DNA from: CAVPOO01 sp963707015
GTDB lineage: Bacteria > Pseudomonadota > Gammaproteobacteria > Thiohalobacterales > Thiohalobacteraceae
Assembly (NCBI GenBank): GCA_963707015.1
Contig: CAVPOO010000017.1
Coordinates: forward strand, 1-64,000
DNA: 64,000 nucleotides
Direction: 5' to 3'
Numbering within the stretch: the stretch's first letter is position 1; each line of letters starts with the position of its first letter. The translations under genes were made by a program, and so were the position numbers. Shown here one piece after another: positions 53,872 to 62,279 of this stretch. The notes under the pieces were generated by a model that ran no database searches, was not told where the DNA came from, and was given only the letters and a program-made list of their open reading frames with translations.

Positions 53872-54855
53872 ATGACTGATACCTCCTGTCTGATCGTGAC
53901 CGTTCCCGATCGACTGGCCGGGCAGCGCCTTGATCAGGCGCTGTCTACGCTGGTCAGCGATTATTCGCGAAGTCGGCTGCAAATCTGGATTCGGGCGGGA
54001 CAGGTGCGCGTGGATGGCGCGATCTGGCGGGCGAGAGATCGCGTCGTTGGCGGTGAATTGGTCGAGATTATCGCGAGCCATGCGCCGGTTCCCGATCTGC
54101 TGGCGCAGGAAATCGATCTCGATATCCTGTACGAGGACGATGCCTTGCTGGTGATCAATAAACCGCCTGGACTCGTTGTCCACCCGGCAGCCGGCAATCC
54201 GGATGGTACCCTCCAGAACGCCCTGCTGTTTTATGATCCGGCGCTCGCGGCAGTGCCGCGGTCCGGTATCGTTCACCGCCTCGACAAAGAGACCAGTGGT
54301 CTGCTGGTGGTAGCGCGGACGCTTGCTGCGCATCACCGGCTGGTTGAGCAGTTGCAGGCACGTCACATCCGCCGGGAATATGATGCTGTCGTCAGCGGTG
54401 TGATGACAGCTGGCGGAACCGTAGAGGCTCCGATTGGGCGTCATCCCGTCGATCGTAAACGCATGTCCGTCATACCGGGAGGTAAGCCGGCGCTGACCCA
54501 TTACCGGGTCAAGGAGCGCTTTGCAGGACACACACGTATCCTCGTGCGGCTGGAAACCGGCCGTACGCATCAGATACGGGTTCACATGGCCCACATTCAT
54601 TATCCATTACTGGGTGATCCGGTGTATGGCGGCAGAATGCGTTTGCCTTCGGCTGCCGGGACGGAGTTGCGCCGCGTGGTTCGTGAGTTTCGCCGTCAGG
54701 CACTGCATGCAACACGGCTTAGCCTGACACACCCATCCACAGGGCAGTCCATGACCTGGCGAGCGCCGCAGCCTGCCGACATGGTCAGGCTCGTGGCTGC
54801 CCTGCGCGCGCATGCTGCCGGTGATGCGGAAGAGACTACCGGTCGTGCGACCTGA
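53872..54855 (+). CDS. rluD: 23S rRNA pseudouridine synthase RluD
   Basis: RluD makes pseudouridines 1911, 1915 and 1917 in 23S rRNA. The 327-aa protein has an N-terminal S4 domain (GQRLDQALSTLVSDYSRSRLQ) and the catalytic motif HRLDKETSGLLVVA with the nucleophilic aspartate. Start MTDTSCLIV at 53872 is chosen because the upstream frame lies in the bamD 5' region. The rluD-pgeF-clpB order, facing bamD, matches E. coli and Pseudomonas. Confidence 0.95.
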   Translation: MTDTSCLIVTVPDRLAGQRLDQALSTLVSDYSRSRLQIWIRAGQVRVDGAIWRARDRVVGGELVEIIASHAPVPDLLAQEIDLDILYEDDALLVINKPPGLVVHPAAGNPDGTLQNALLFYDPALAAVPRSGIVHRLDKETSGLLVVARTLAAHHRLVEQLQARHIRREYDAVVSGVMTAGGTVEAPIGRHPVDRKRMSVIPGGKPALTHYRVKERFAGHTRILVRLETGRTHQIRVHMAHIHYPLLGDPVYGGRMRLPSAAGTELRRVVREFRRQALHATRLSLTHPSTGQSMTWRAPQPADMVRLVAALRAHAAGDAEETTGRAT

Positions 54856-55612
54856 AACCGTCCCCTGGCTTATTCCTGACTGGCCCGCACCGCTCGGGGT
54901 GAGGGCCTGTACCACAACGCGCAAGGGCGGCATCAGTCAGCCGCCTTATGCAAGCCTCAACCTCGGTGATCACGTCGGTGATCGCCAGCGTGCAGTCCTG
55001 ACTAATCGCCAAATGCTGAGCCAGACCCTGCAGTTGCCAGCGGAGCCCCGCTGGTTGCAGCAGGTGCACGGGCGATCCATAGTCGATGCAGAACAGGTCG
55101 AACCCGGTGTCGAGGCGGATGGCAGCTTTACCCGCCGCGCGGGCGTGGTCTGCGCGGTCCTGACGGCCGACTGCCTGCCCGTCTTGCTGTGTGACAAGGC
55201 TGGACAAACGATTGCAGCGCTGCACGGTGGTTGGCGAAGCCTGTCGGCCGGTATCATTGCCGCCGCGGTCGAGGCATTGGGCATCGCCCCTGCGGAGCTC
55301 ATGGCCTGGCTTGGTCCGGCGATCGGCCCCGATGCGTTTGAAGTCGGTGCGGATGTTCGAACCGCGTTTGTGACGGTCGACACAGACCATGCGGCAGCGT
55401 TCCGGTCATGCGGCGATCGCTGGAAGGCCGATCTCTATCACATCGCGCGCCAGCAACTCGTGCGCCTTTCCGTAGAGGACGTCTACGGTGGGGGCAGGTG
55501 TACCTACACGGAAGCAGATCAGTTCTATTCTTTCCGGCGCGACGGAACGACAGGCCGGATGGCGACCCTGATATGGATAGACAGGCCCGACGAGCCTCGG
55601 ACAAGCCTCTGA
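54812..55612 (+). CDS. pgeF: Peptidoglycan editing factor PgeF (YfiH/LACC1 family)
   Basis: YfiH-type multicopper-like protein, in E. coli reported to remove wrongly built muropeptide precursors; relatives also act as purine nucleoside enzymes. The product has family motifs GGISQPPYASLNLGDHVGD, VLTADCLPVLL, the zinc-site AALHGGWRSL and GPAIGPDAFEVG. It overlaps rluD by 44 bases if started at ATG 54812; ATG 54824 or GTG 54845 (which has GGAAGAG upstream) are alternatives and fit the shorter E. coli N-terminus. Confidence 0.92.
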   Translation: MLPVMRKRLPVVRPETVPWLIPDWPAPLGVRACTTTRKGGISQPPYASLNLGDHVGDRQRAVLTNRQMLSQTLQLPAEPRWLQQVHGRSIVDAEQVEPGVEADGSFTRRAGVVCAVLTADCLPVLLCDKAGQTIAALHGGWRSLSAGIIAAAVEALGIAPAELMAWLGPAIGPDAFEVGADVRTAFVTVDTDHAAAFRSCGDRWKADLYHIARQQLVRLSVEDVYGGGRCTYTEADQFYSFRRDGTTGRMATLIWIDRPDEPRTSL

Positions 55613-55678
55613 TCCTCGGGTATCATGGGCATCCGGACCTCGAGTCCCACGCTTGAGGCGGTTGAGAATAAAGTGATC

Positions 55679-56458
55679 ATGCCATTACTTGCCTGGATAC
55701 TGCTGTTCAGCCTGGTTGGTGGTGCTCTCAGCGTATTGGCAGCAGCGGTATACCTGCTGCTCTCTGAGAATTTGCGTGCCAGGGTTTTGCCGCACCTGGT
55801 CAGTTTCGCCATCGGTGCGCTGCTGGGCGCGGCATTTCTAGGGCTTCTGCCGCATGCACTGCAGGGCCCGGGCATAGAAGACTTTCACGGGCTTACCGGT
55901 ACGGTGCTGCTCGGATTGCTGGGTTTCTTCCTGCTGGAGAAACTCGTGCTCTGGCGGCACTGCCACGCCAGCGACTGCGAGGTACATGCGGGCGAGCACG
56001 CACCCACACAAACGGCAGCAGGCACCCTGATCCTGGTTGGTGATGGCATTCACAATTTTGTTGACGGTATTCTGATCGGTGGCGCGTTTATCACCGACAT
56101 CCATCTCGGTATTGTCACGAGCCTGGCCGTAGCCTCCCATGAGATTCCACAGGAGGTGGGCGATTTCGCTGTACTGTTACACAGTGGTTACTCGCGAGCA
56201 CGGGCCTTTATGTTCAATCTCCTGGCCAGCCTTACGACCCTGCTGGGAGGCTTGCTCGCGTACTATGCGCTGAAGGATGCGTTAGCGGTCGTGCCATACG
56301 TGCTGGCTGTGGCGGCGGCGAGTTTCATCTATATTGCTGTTGCCGATCTGATACCGGGCCTTCACCGGCGCACTGAGGTACTTGCCACCGTTGAGCAGCT
56401 GGCATTGATCACCGCCGGGGTGCTGGTGATATATATCACCCATGCCTGGCTGCATTAG
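55679..56458 (+). CDS. ZIP-family metal transporter
   Basis: A membrane protein with eight hydrophobic segments. The metal-binding helix 4 motif GDGIHNFVDGILIGGAF and helix 5 ASHEIPQEVGDFAVLLHSG are hallmarks of ZIP transporters of zinc, iron or manganese. A histidine/cysteine-rich loop (WRHCHASDCEVHAGEHAP) lies between helices 3 and 4. ATG 55679 gives a normal short N-terminus; an in-frame start at 55625 is possible. The ion preference cannot be told. Confidence 0.9.
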   Translation: MPLLAWILLFSLVGGALSVLAAAVYLLLSENLRARVLPHLVSFAIGALLGAAFLGLLPHALQGPGIEDFHGLTGTVLLGLLGFFLLEKLVLWRHCHASDCEVHAGEHAPTQTAAGTLILVGDGIHNFVDGILIGGAFITDIHLGIVTSLAVASHEIPQEVGDFAVLLHSGYSRARAFMFNLLASLTTLLGGLLAYYALKDALAVVPYVLAVAAASFIYIAVADLIPGLHRRTEVLATVEQLALITAGVLVIYITHAWLH

Positions 56459-56464
56459 AACATT

Positions 56465-56541
56465 CAGAATCCAGAATCCAGAATCCAGAAGGCAGAAGGC
56501 AGAAGGCAGAAGGCAGAAGGCAGAAGGCAGAAGGCAGAAGA
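56465..56541 (+). repeat. Heptamer tandem repeat, 11 units
   Basis: Three CAGAATC units, seven CAGAAGG units and a final CAGAAGA form an uninterrupted 77-base track, starting 6 bases after the ZIP stop and ending 14 bases before the ACT-protein ATG. As seven is not a multiple of three, a change in unit number would shift spacing and frame. Confidence 0.9.
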
Positions 56542-56555
56542 GGGCAGGAGTCGTT

Positions 56556-57080
56556 ATGAGCCGTTGGTATATGTTGACACTGGTGGGTGAAGACCGGCCC
56601 GGTATCGTTGCCCGGGTGACGGCGGCCTTGTTCGAGGGTGGATGTAATCTGGGTGAGGCCGCAATGGCTCGCCTGGGTGGAAATTTTACCATCATGTTGA
56701 TGGTGCAGTTCGAAGGCAAGACGCGAGAACTTTCTGAACTGCTTGAACCGGTGGTGGAATCGCTCGATTTGCATATGCACATCGATGCGATACAGGGACA
56801 TCTTCACAAGCACCTGGTTCCCGACGTCTGTATCCGGGTTTTCGGTGCCGATCGTGCGGGCATCGTCGCACAGGTCACGGGGGCACTGGCGGAGGCGGGG
56901 ATGAACATACTCGATCTGGAGTCGGATGTCGGCGGAACGCAGGAGCAACCCGTCTATGTCATGACCATTGAAGGCCAGGCATGCGAAGGTGTCGACGCCT
57001 TGCGGTCCGCACTGGAAGTCGTGGCCCAGGAAGAGGGAATCGATGTTGAGATCAGCCCGATCGATACCGTGATCGGCTAG
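56556..57080 (+). CDS. GcvR-like double-ACT-domain regulator
   Basis: A 174-aa protein with two ACT domains: residues 5-75 (LTLVGEDRPGIVARVTAALFEGGCNLGEAAM) and 90-165 (CIRVFGADRAGIVAQVTGALAEAGMNILDLESDV). ACT domains bind amino acids; GcvR proteins control glycine cleavage genes. It has no DNA-binding domain and acts through partners. Start ATG 56556 has GGAG five bases upstream; an in-frame ATG at 56442 would translate the heptamer repeat as RRQKAEG units and is probably not used. Confidence 0.9.
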   Translation: MSRWYMLTLVGEDRPGIVARVTAALFEGGCNLGEAAMARLGGNFTIMLMVQFEGKTRELSELLEPVVESLDLHMHIDAIQGHLHKHLVPDVCIRVFGADRAGIVAQVTGALAEAGMNILDLESDVGGTQEQPVYVMTIEGQACEGVDALRSALEVVAQEEGIDVEISPIDTVIG

Positions 57081-57128
57081 ACAAGATCACCGAAAAAATT
57101 GTCTCCCGCACGAAAAGCGATCCTTCCC

Positions 57129-57665
57129 ATGGCACGTTTGACGATTCTCACCTACCCGGACCCGAGTCTCAAGCAGGTTTCCGAGCCGGTCGACCACTTT
57201 GGTGAGGAATTGCGCCGGTTCGTGGCGGATCTGGAAGAGACGCGGCTTGCCGGACCTGCGGCCGTCGGCATTGCGGCACCCCAGGTCGGCCGTTTGCAAC
57301 GCATCGTGATAGTGGATTGCTCGGTGACGCGCCGACCCGTTGAGAACCATGGTCACCTGGTCCTGGTCAATCCGGAGATATGCGCGTGGGAGGGTTATGT
57401 GGTGGGACGTGAGGGCTGTCTATCCGTGCCCGATTACACGGGGAATGTCATCCGGGCCGACAGGATCCATCTGCGGGCCTACAACGAACACGGTAAGCCT
57501 CTGGAGTTCGAGATGCATGGCTTTGAGGCCCGCGCCGTTCAGCATGAGATCGACCACTTGGATGGCCTGCTGTTTCTCGATCGTCTGGTCAGTCGCCGCA
57601 ATGATCTGTTTCGCAGGCAGAGGTACCAGAAACCCGCCAAGCAAGGCGTCACAAACCCCAAGTGA
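57129..57665 (+). CDS. def: Peptide deformylase
   Basis: Removes the formyl group from nascent proteins. The 178-aa metalloenzyme has motif 1 AVGIAAPQVG, motif 2 REGCLSVP with the cysteine metal ligand and motif 3 QHEIDHLDG with two histidines and the catalytic glutamate. Start ATG 57129 gives MARLTILTYPDPSLKQ, matching the family; the start at 57099 adds 10 residues. It is not next to fmt, so it may be a second copy in the genome. Confidence 0.95.
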   Translation: MARLTILTYPDPSLKQVSEPVDHFGEELRRFVADLEETRLAGPAAVGIAAPQVGRLQRIVIVDCSVTRRPVENHGHLVLVNPEICAWEGYVVGREGCLSVPDYTGNVIRADRIHLRAYNEHGKPLEFEMHGFEARAVQHEIDHLDGLLFLDRLVSRRNDLFRRQRYQKPAKQGVTNPK

Positions 57666-57677
57666 CGTTCTGATCCG

Positions 57678-59126
57678 ATGTATCAAGTCTGGCGAGTCCT
57701 GTTTCTGTTCCTGGTGGTGGTTGCTTCGGTTCGCGGGGCCGACGATGTGTGGCTGGTTGGTGGCGGGTACGATGTGCGCAATTCTGAGGCCGAGATCGAG
57801 CAGAACGTCCTCTGGATCCGACGCATTCTGCAAGGGCAGGTGCAGAATGCCCGACTGCATATCTATTTCACTGACGGCGATGACCCCTGGCCCGATGTCA
57901 AGGTCTGGCGGCCTGCGCCGGATAGCACTGCGTCAATGCAACCGCTGGCGCGAGTATTCGATACCTATTATCTGAATGGCGAATCGTTCCGGAATCACCA
58001 GGTTCCGGACGTTGAGGGAAAATCGACGGCAGACGTTGTTTCCCGGGGGCTGTCGCGGGATATTTCGCAGTTGCGTGCCGGTGATGATGGCCTGCTGATT
58101 TACCTTGGCCATGGCAGCGAGGGTGAAGTGAAGCAGGGCGGTAACCGCCTTGATCTGTGGGGTAACAGCGAGCTGACCGCCAGCGATCTGCAGGCTCTGT
58201 TTGCAGCGGCTGAGCCGGGCGTGCGGCTGCGGTTTGTCCTGACGCAATGCTATGCGGGCGGATTTTACCGCCTCGTGGAGGCGTCAAGTGCTGCGGGTTC
58301 CTGGAACACCCGGGGGGAGCGGTGCGGGTTTATGGCCGTGCCCGCCGATGAACCCGCCGAAGGCTGTACGGCGGCTATGGACAATGGCGACTACCGTGGT
58401 TACAGCACCTATTTCTTTGCAGCACTTCAGGGCCGCAACCGTGACGGCAGTCCCTTGCTTGTCGTCCCGGACCGGAACGGCGACGGGCGGGTGACACTTT
58501 TGGAGGCGCACCTTTACGCCTTGCGGGCGGCGCGCAGTACCGATCTGCCGCTTGCGACGAGCGAACAGTTCCTGATGCGCTGGTCGCCCTGGTATCTGCC
58601 CCTGTTGCGGGTAAAGAACGAGTCCGATAATGCCTACCGACAGATTGCCGGCCAGCTTGCAGACGATCTTGAACAGGAGGACGTATCTGTGTCCGGGGCC
58701 AGTGCGCGCAGATCTTACCGGAAACAGCTTGAGCGGGACATGCACCGTCTTGACGCTGAGCAACAAAGGCTGCAGGCTTCCATCGCGGACGCGCGCTCGC
58801 GCATACGGGCCCTGATAGAAATGCGCTGGCCGGAGGCGCTGGTCGGGCATACACAGGCCTATCGTGAGTTTCTCCAACACAAACTCGGGAGTGTGCAGGC
58901 GTTTATCCTGTCGCATCCCGATTATGCGCAGCTCAAATCCGATCAGGACGCGTATTGGGTGCTCGACGGGCAAATCCTCGAGCAGGAGCGCAGGCTTCGC
59001 CAGGTCGACAGGCTCGAGCACCTCCAAGCCTTGGCCAGACTCAGGGACGGGCTGCGCCAGTATGGCAGCGACACCGCGCGCGCCGCCTATGAGCAGTTGC
59101 TTCACTGCGAGGATCAGCCTCTCTAG
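57678..59126 (+). CDS. Secreted caspase-like cysteine peptidase with EF-hand loop (predicted)
   Basis: A 482-aa protein with a signal peptide (residues 1-20, cut before ADD). The catalytic dyad of a clan CD peptidase (C13/caspase fold) is suggested by IYLGHGSEGE (His145) and FVLTQCYAGGF (Cys191), each after a hydrophobic strand. An EF-hand calcium loop is visible at DRNGDGRVTLLEA (265-277). The C-terminal third (about 350-470) is charged and coiled-coil like. Known relatives of this architecture are few and uncharacterised; activity and substrate are inferred only. It follows def by 12 bases and ends in TAG inside the second MITE-like element. Confidence 0.75.
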   Translation: MYQVWRVLFLFLVVVASVRGADDVWLVGGGYDVRNSEAEIEQNVLWIRRILQGQVQNARLHIYFTDGDDPWPDVKVWRPAPDSTASMQPLARVFDTYYLNGESFRNHQVPDVEGKSTADVVSRGLSRDISQLRAGDDGLLIYLGHGSEGEVKQGGNRLDLWGNSELTASDLQALFAAAEPGVRLRFVLTQCYAGGFYRLVEASSAAGSWNTRGERCGFMAVPADEPAEGCTAAMDNGDYRGYSTYFFAALQGRNRDGSPLLVVPDRNGDGRVTLLEAHLYALRAARSTDLPLATSEQFLMRWSPWYLPLLRVKNESDNAYRQIAGQLADDLEQEDVSVSGASARRSYRKQLERDMHRLDAEQQRLQASIADARSRIRALIEMRWPEALVGHTQAYREFLQHKLGSVQAFILSHPDYAQLKSDQDAYWVLDGQILEQERRLRQVDRLEHLQALARLRDGLRQYGSDTARAAYEQLLHCEDQPL

Positions 59127-59290
59127 CCTGGATTTCTCACGGGGGTCCCGGATGCTGGCGCACGAGAACCAGCCAGAGCCGGCATAGGCATCGTTGTGAA
59201 ACACGCTGTGTTCTGGCGACTCAGCACTATCTCAATCTCTTCAACAGAATATGATCTTCCAACGGCGCCCTGCGAGAAATCCGGGCTAAG
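59124..59290. mobile_element. MITE-like element, copy 2
   Basis: Starts TAGCCTGGATTTCTCAC and ends GCGAGAAATCCGGGCTA, inverted repeats of about 17 bp with two or three mismatches. Internal blocks match copy 1 at 40080-40249 (CAGCCAGAGC, ATAGG, ACACGCTGT). Again the first TAG is the stop codon of the gene on its left. It sits between the caspase-like gene and the clpB promoter. Confidence 0.7.
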
Positions 59291-59333
59291 GTATCTGGAC
59301 CCCGCGGTTTTGCCACCTGTTGGCCGGCCGGGC

Positions 59334-59362
59334 CTTGAAAATCCAGCCAGTTTGCCCCATTA
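59334..59362 (+). promoter_or_regulatory. Sigma-32 heat-shock promoter of clpB
   Basis: CTTGAAA (59334-59340), 14 bases and CCCCATTA (59355-59362) match the sigma-32 consensus CTTGAAA-N(11-16)-CCCCATNT nearly exactly. It lies 44 bases before the clpB start, so heat shock control is expected. Confidence 0.9.
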
Positions 59363-59405
59363 ACTGAATAGTCCGAACTTTCCGCCACTTGGAGGCACAC
59401 CCATC

Positions 59406-62003
59406 ATGCGAATGGACAAGTTGACCAGCAAATTTCAAATGGCGCTGGCCGACGCCCAGAGTTTGGCACTTGGCCGAGATCACCAGTTTATCGAACCACT
59501 GCATTTGATGGCTGCCCTCCTGGACCAGGAAGGGGGGACAGTGCGCTACCTGCTGGGCCAGGCCGACGTCAATGTGAACTTGCTCCGCTCCCATCTGGGC
59601 AAGGCGCTGGATAAGTTGCCACAGGTCGAAGGGGCCGCCGGCGAGGTGCATATCTCCAATGAACTCGGGCGCCTTCTCAACCTGACCGACAAGTTTGCCC
59701 AGCAACGCAAGGACCAGTACATCTCCAGTGAGTTGTTCGTACTGGCAGCCGTGGATGACAGGTCCCAGCTCGGTGAGCTGCTGCGCCAGGCGGGTGCCAC
59801 CAAGAGTCTGATTGAACAGGCAATCGAAAACATGCGGGGTGGCCAGAAAGTGGATGATCCCAATGCGGAAGACCAGCGTCAGGCGCTGGAGAAATACACC
59901 ATCGACCTCACCGAGCGAGCCGAGCAAGGCAAGCTCGATCCGGTGATCGGTCGTGACGATGAGATCCGCCGCACCATTCAGGTCTTACAGCGTCGCACCA
60001 AGAATAACCCCGTCCTCATCGGCGAGCCCGGTGTCGGCAAGACAGCCATTGTCGAAGGGCTGGCACAGCGCATCGTGAACGGCGAAGTGCCGGAAGGCCT
60101 GAAGGGCAAGCGCCTCTTGTCGCTCGATATGGGCGCATTGATTGCCGGCGCCAAGTTTCGTGGTGAATTCGAGGAACGCCTCAAGGGGGTCATCAATGAT
60201 CTCGCCAAGCAGGAAGGACAGATCATTCTGTTTATTGACGAGTTGCACACCATGGTCGGGGCGGGCAAGGCCGAGGGTGCGATGGACGCGGGCAACATGC
60301 TGAAACCCGCGCTGGCGCGTGGGGAATTGCACTGCGTGGGTGCGACGACCCTGGACGAGTACCGCAAATACGTCGAGAAAGATGCGGCGCTGGAGCGCCG
60401 CTTCCAGAAAGTTCTGGTCAACGAGCCAAGCGTCGAGGATACCATTGCCATCCTGCGTGGCTTGAAGGAACGTTACGAGATCCACCACGGCGTCGAGATT
60501 ACCGATCCTGCGATCGTTGCAGCGGCCACCCTCTCGCATCGCTATATTACCGACCGTCAGTTACCCGACAAAGCCATTGATCTGGTCGACGAAGCAGCGA
60601 GCCGGATCCGTATGGAGATTGATTCCAAACCGGAGGTGATGGATCGGCTGGAGCGTCGCCTCATTCAGTTGAAGATCGAGCGTGAAGCGCTGAAGAAGGA
60701 GTCTGACGAGGCCTCCGTAAAGCGGCTCAATGACCTGCAGGCAGAGATTGATCGCCTGGAACGTGAGTACTCCGATCTGGAAGAGATATGGAAGTCAGAA
60801 AAGGCTGCTGTGCAGGGCGCTCACCACATCAAGGAGGAGCTCGAACGGGCCCGCCAGGAGCTGGAGACAGCCCATCGAGCCACTGACCTGGCACGCGCGT
60901 CCGAACTCCAGTATGGCCGTATCCCAGAACTCGAAAAGAAACTTGAGGCGGCATCTCGCGCCGAGAGTCAGGAGATGACGCTGTTGCGCAACAATGTCAC
61001 GGATGAGGAGATTGCCGAGGTCGTGTCCCTGTGGACCGGCATCCCGGTTTCCAAGATGCTGGAGGGCGAACGCGAGAAACTGCTACACATGGAAGAGGTA
61101 ATTGCCAAACGTGTGGTCGGTCAGGACCAGGCGGTGCGCGCGGTCTCCGATGCGATTCGGCGCTCACGGGCGGGGTTGGCCGACCCCAACCGGCCCAACG
61201 GTTCATTCCTTTTCCTGGGCCCGACCGGCGTCGGCAAGACCGAACTCACCAAGGCGCTGGCAGAGTTTCTGTTCGATACCGAAGAGGCAATGGTCCGGAT
61301 CGATATGTCGGAATTCATGGAGAAGCACTCGGTGGCACGCCTGATTGGTGCGCCACCGGGCTATGTTGGGTATGAAGAAGGCGGTTATCTCACCGAGGCG
61401 GTGCGGCGCAAACCCTATTCGGTCATTCTTCTGGACGAGGTGGAAAAGGCGCATCCGGACGTCTTCAATGTGCTGCTTCAGGTGCTGGACGACGGCCGCC
61501 TCACCGATGGTCAGGGTCGTACCGTTGATTTTCGCAATACGGTTATCGTGATGACATCGAACCTGGGTTCGCAGGATATTCAGGAACTGGCCGGTGAGGA
61601 AAACTACGAGCGCATGAAGGCGGCGGTCATGGAGGTGGTCGGCAGTCATTTTCGGCCCGAATTTATCAACCGGATTGACGAGGCCGTTGTTTTCCATCCG
61701 CTGGGACGCGAACAGATCCGGGCAATCGCGCTCATTCAGATTGAGTACCTGCGCAAGCGCCTGCGCGAGCGGGATATGGGGCTCGAGGTCAGTACGGCGG
61801 CACTGGACAAGCTTGGCGAAGCCGGTTTCGACCCCGTATACGGGGCGCGGCCTCTCAAGCGGGCGATCCAGCAGCAGCTCGAGAACCCGCTCGCGCAGGC
61901 GATTCTGGCGGGTCGGTATGCACCTGGGGATGTGATTGCCGTTGACGCAGATGCCGGTAACTTGCTGTTTACCAAGGGTGAATCCCAGGCCAGCGCGGCA
62001 TGA
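59406..62003 (+). CDS. clpB: ATP-dependent disaggregase ClpB
   Basis: ClpB frees proteins from aggregates together with DnaK. The 865-aa Hsp100 protein has an N-terminal Clp domain, AAA-1 (Walker A GEPGVGKTA near residue 204), the coiled-coil middle domain (about 400-530, MDRLERRLIQLKIEREALKKE), and AAA-2 (Walker A GPTGVGKTE near residue 607). The absence of a ClpP-binding IGF loop and the middle domain set it apart from ClpA. Start at ATG 59406 follows TTGGAGG. Confidence 0.98.
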   Translation: MRMDKLTSKFQMALADAQSLALGRDHQFIEPLHLMAALLDQEGGTVRYLLGQADVNVNLLRSHLGKALDKLPQVEGAAGEVHISNELGRLLNLTDKFAQQRKDQYISSELFVLAAVDDRSQLGELLRQAGATKSLIEQAIENMRGGQKVDDPNAEDQRQALEKYTIDLTERAEQGKLDPVIGRDDEIRRTIQVLQRRTKNNPVLIGEPGVGKTAIVEGLAQRIVNGEVPEGLKGKRLLSLDMGALIAGAKFRGEFEERLKGVINDLAKQEGQIILFIDELHTMVGAGKAEGAMDAGNMLKPALARGELHCVGATTLDEYRKYVEKDAALERRFQKVLVNEPSVEDTIAILRGLKERYEIHHGVEITDPAIVAAATLSHRYITDRQLPDKAIDLVDEAASRIRMEIDSKPEVMDRLERRLIQLKIEREALKKESDEASVKRLNDLQAEIDRLEREYSDLEEIWKSEKAAVQGAHHIKEELERARQELETAHRATDLARASELQYGRIPELEKKLEAASRAESQEMTLLRNNVTDEEIAEVVSLWTGIPVSKMLEGEREKLLHMEEVIAKRVVGQDQAVRAVSDAIRRSRAGLADPNRPNGSFLFLGPTGVGKTELTKALAEFLFDTEEAMVRIDMSEFMEKHSVARLIGAPPGYVGYEEGGYLTEAVRRKPYSVILLDEVEKAHPDVFNVLLQVLDDGRLTDGQGRTVDFRNTVIVMTSNLGSQDIQELAGEENYERMKAAVMEVVGSHFRPEFINRIDEAVVFHPLGREQIRAIALIQIEYLRKRLRERDMGLEVSTAALDKLGEAGFDPVYGARPLKRAIQQQLENPLAQAILAGRYAPGDVIAVDADAGNLLFTKGESQASAA

Positions 62004-62057
62004 GGCAGGATGAGCATTAATCTGCGAGCGAGTCGATAAAAAAAGACCGACTCACTA

Positions 62058-62200
62058 TTGATCTTTCCGAAAACAGCGTCTATGTATTAGTTATAGACTT
62101 TTTGTTTCATCAACGACTCCTCCACCTGGTGTTAAGTAACGGAAGTCCCGTCGCTCCACATCAGGATAGCCCCGCAAACCGCGGGGCATCTTTTTTTGCG
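62058..62200 (+). ncRNA. Candidate small RNA downstream of clpB
   Basis: TTGATC (62058-62063), exactly 17 bases and TATGTA (62081-62086) give a plausible promoter within the clpB-SDR gap. A transcript from about 62093 would run about 105 bases to a perfect terminator (62169-62197). It includes CTCCTCC, an anti-Shine-Dalgarno-like stretch often used by Hfq-type RNAs to pair with mRNAs. No coding frame of note lies in it. I do not recognise a known RNA family. Confidence 0.35.
62169..62197 (+). terminator. Rho-independent terminator after clpB
   Basis: GCCCCGC, a 5-base loop and GCGGGGC (62169-62187) are followed by ATCTTTTTTTG. It ends either the clpB transcript or the small-RNA candidate before it. 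Confidence 0.85.
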
Positions 62201-62279
62201 GGTTCTGTTTCCAGACAGCCGGTGCTTGGGCGATGCCTTATCAGGCCCTCGTGGGGACTGTCGATGTGCGGGTGATCAG

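Noticed and set aside
56465..56541. CRISPR array
   Set aside because: Units are seven bases with no spacers; it is a simple tandem repeat.
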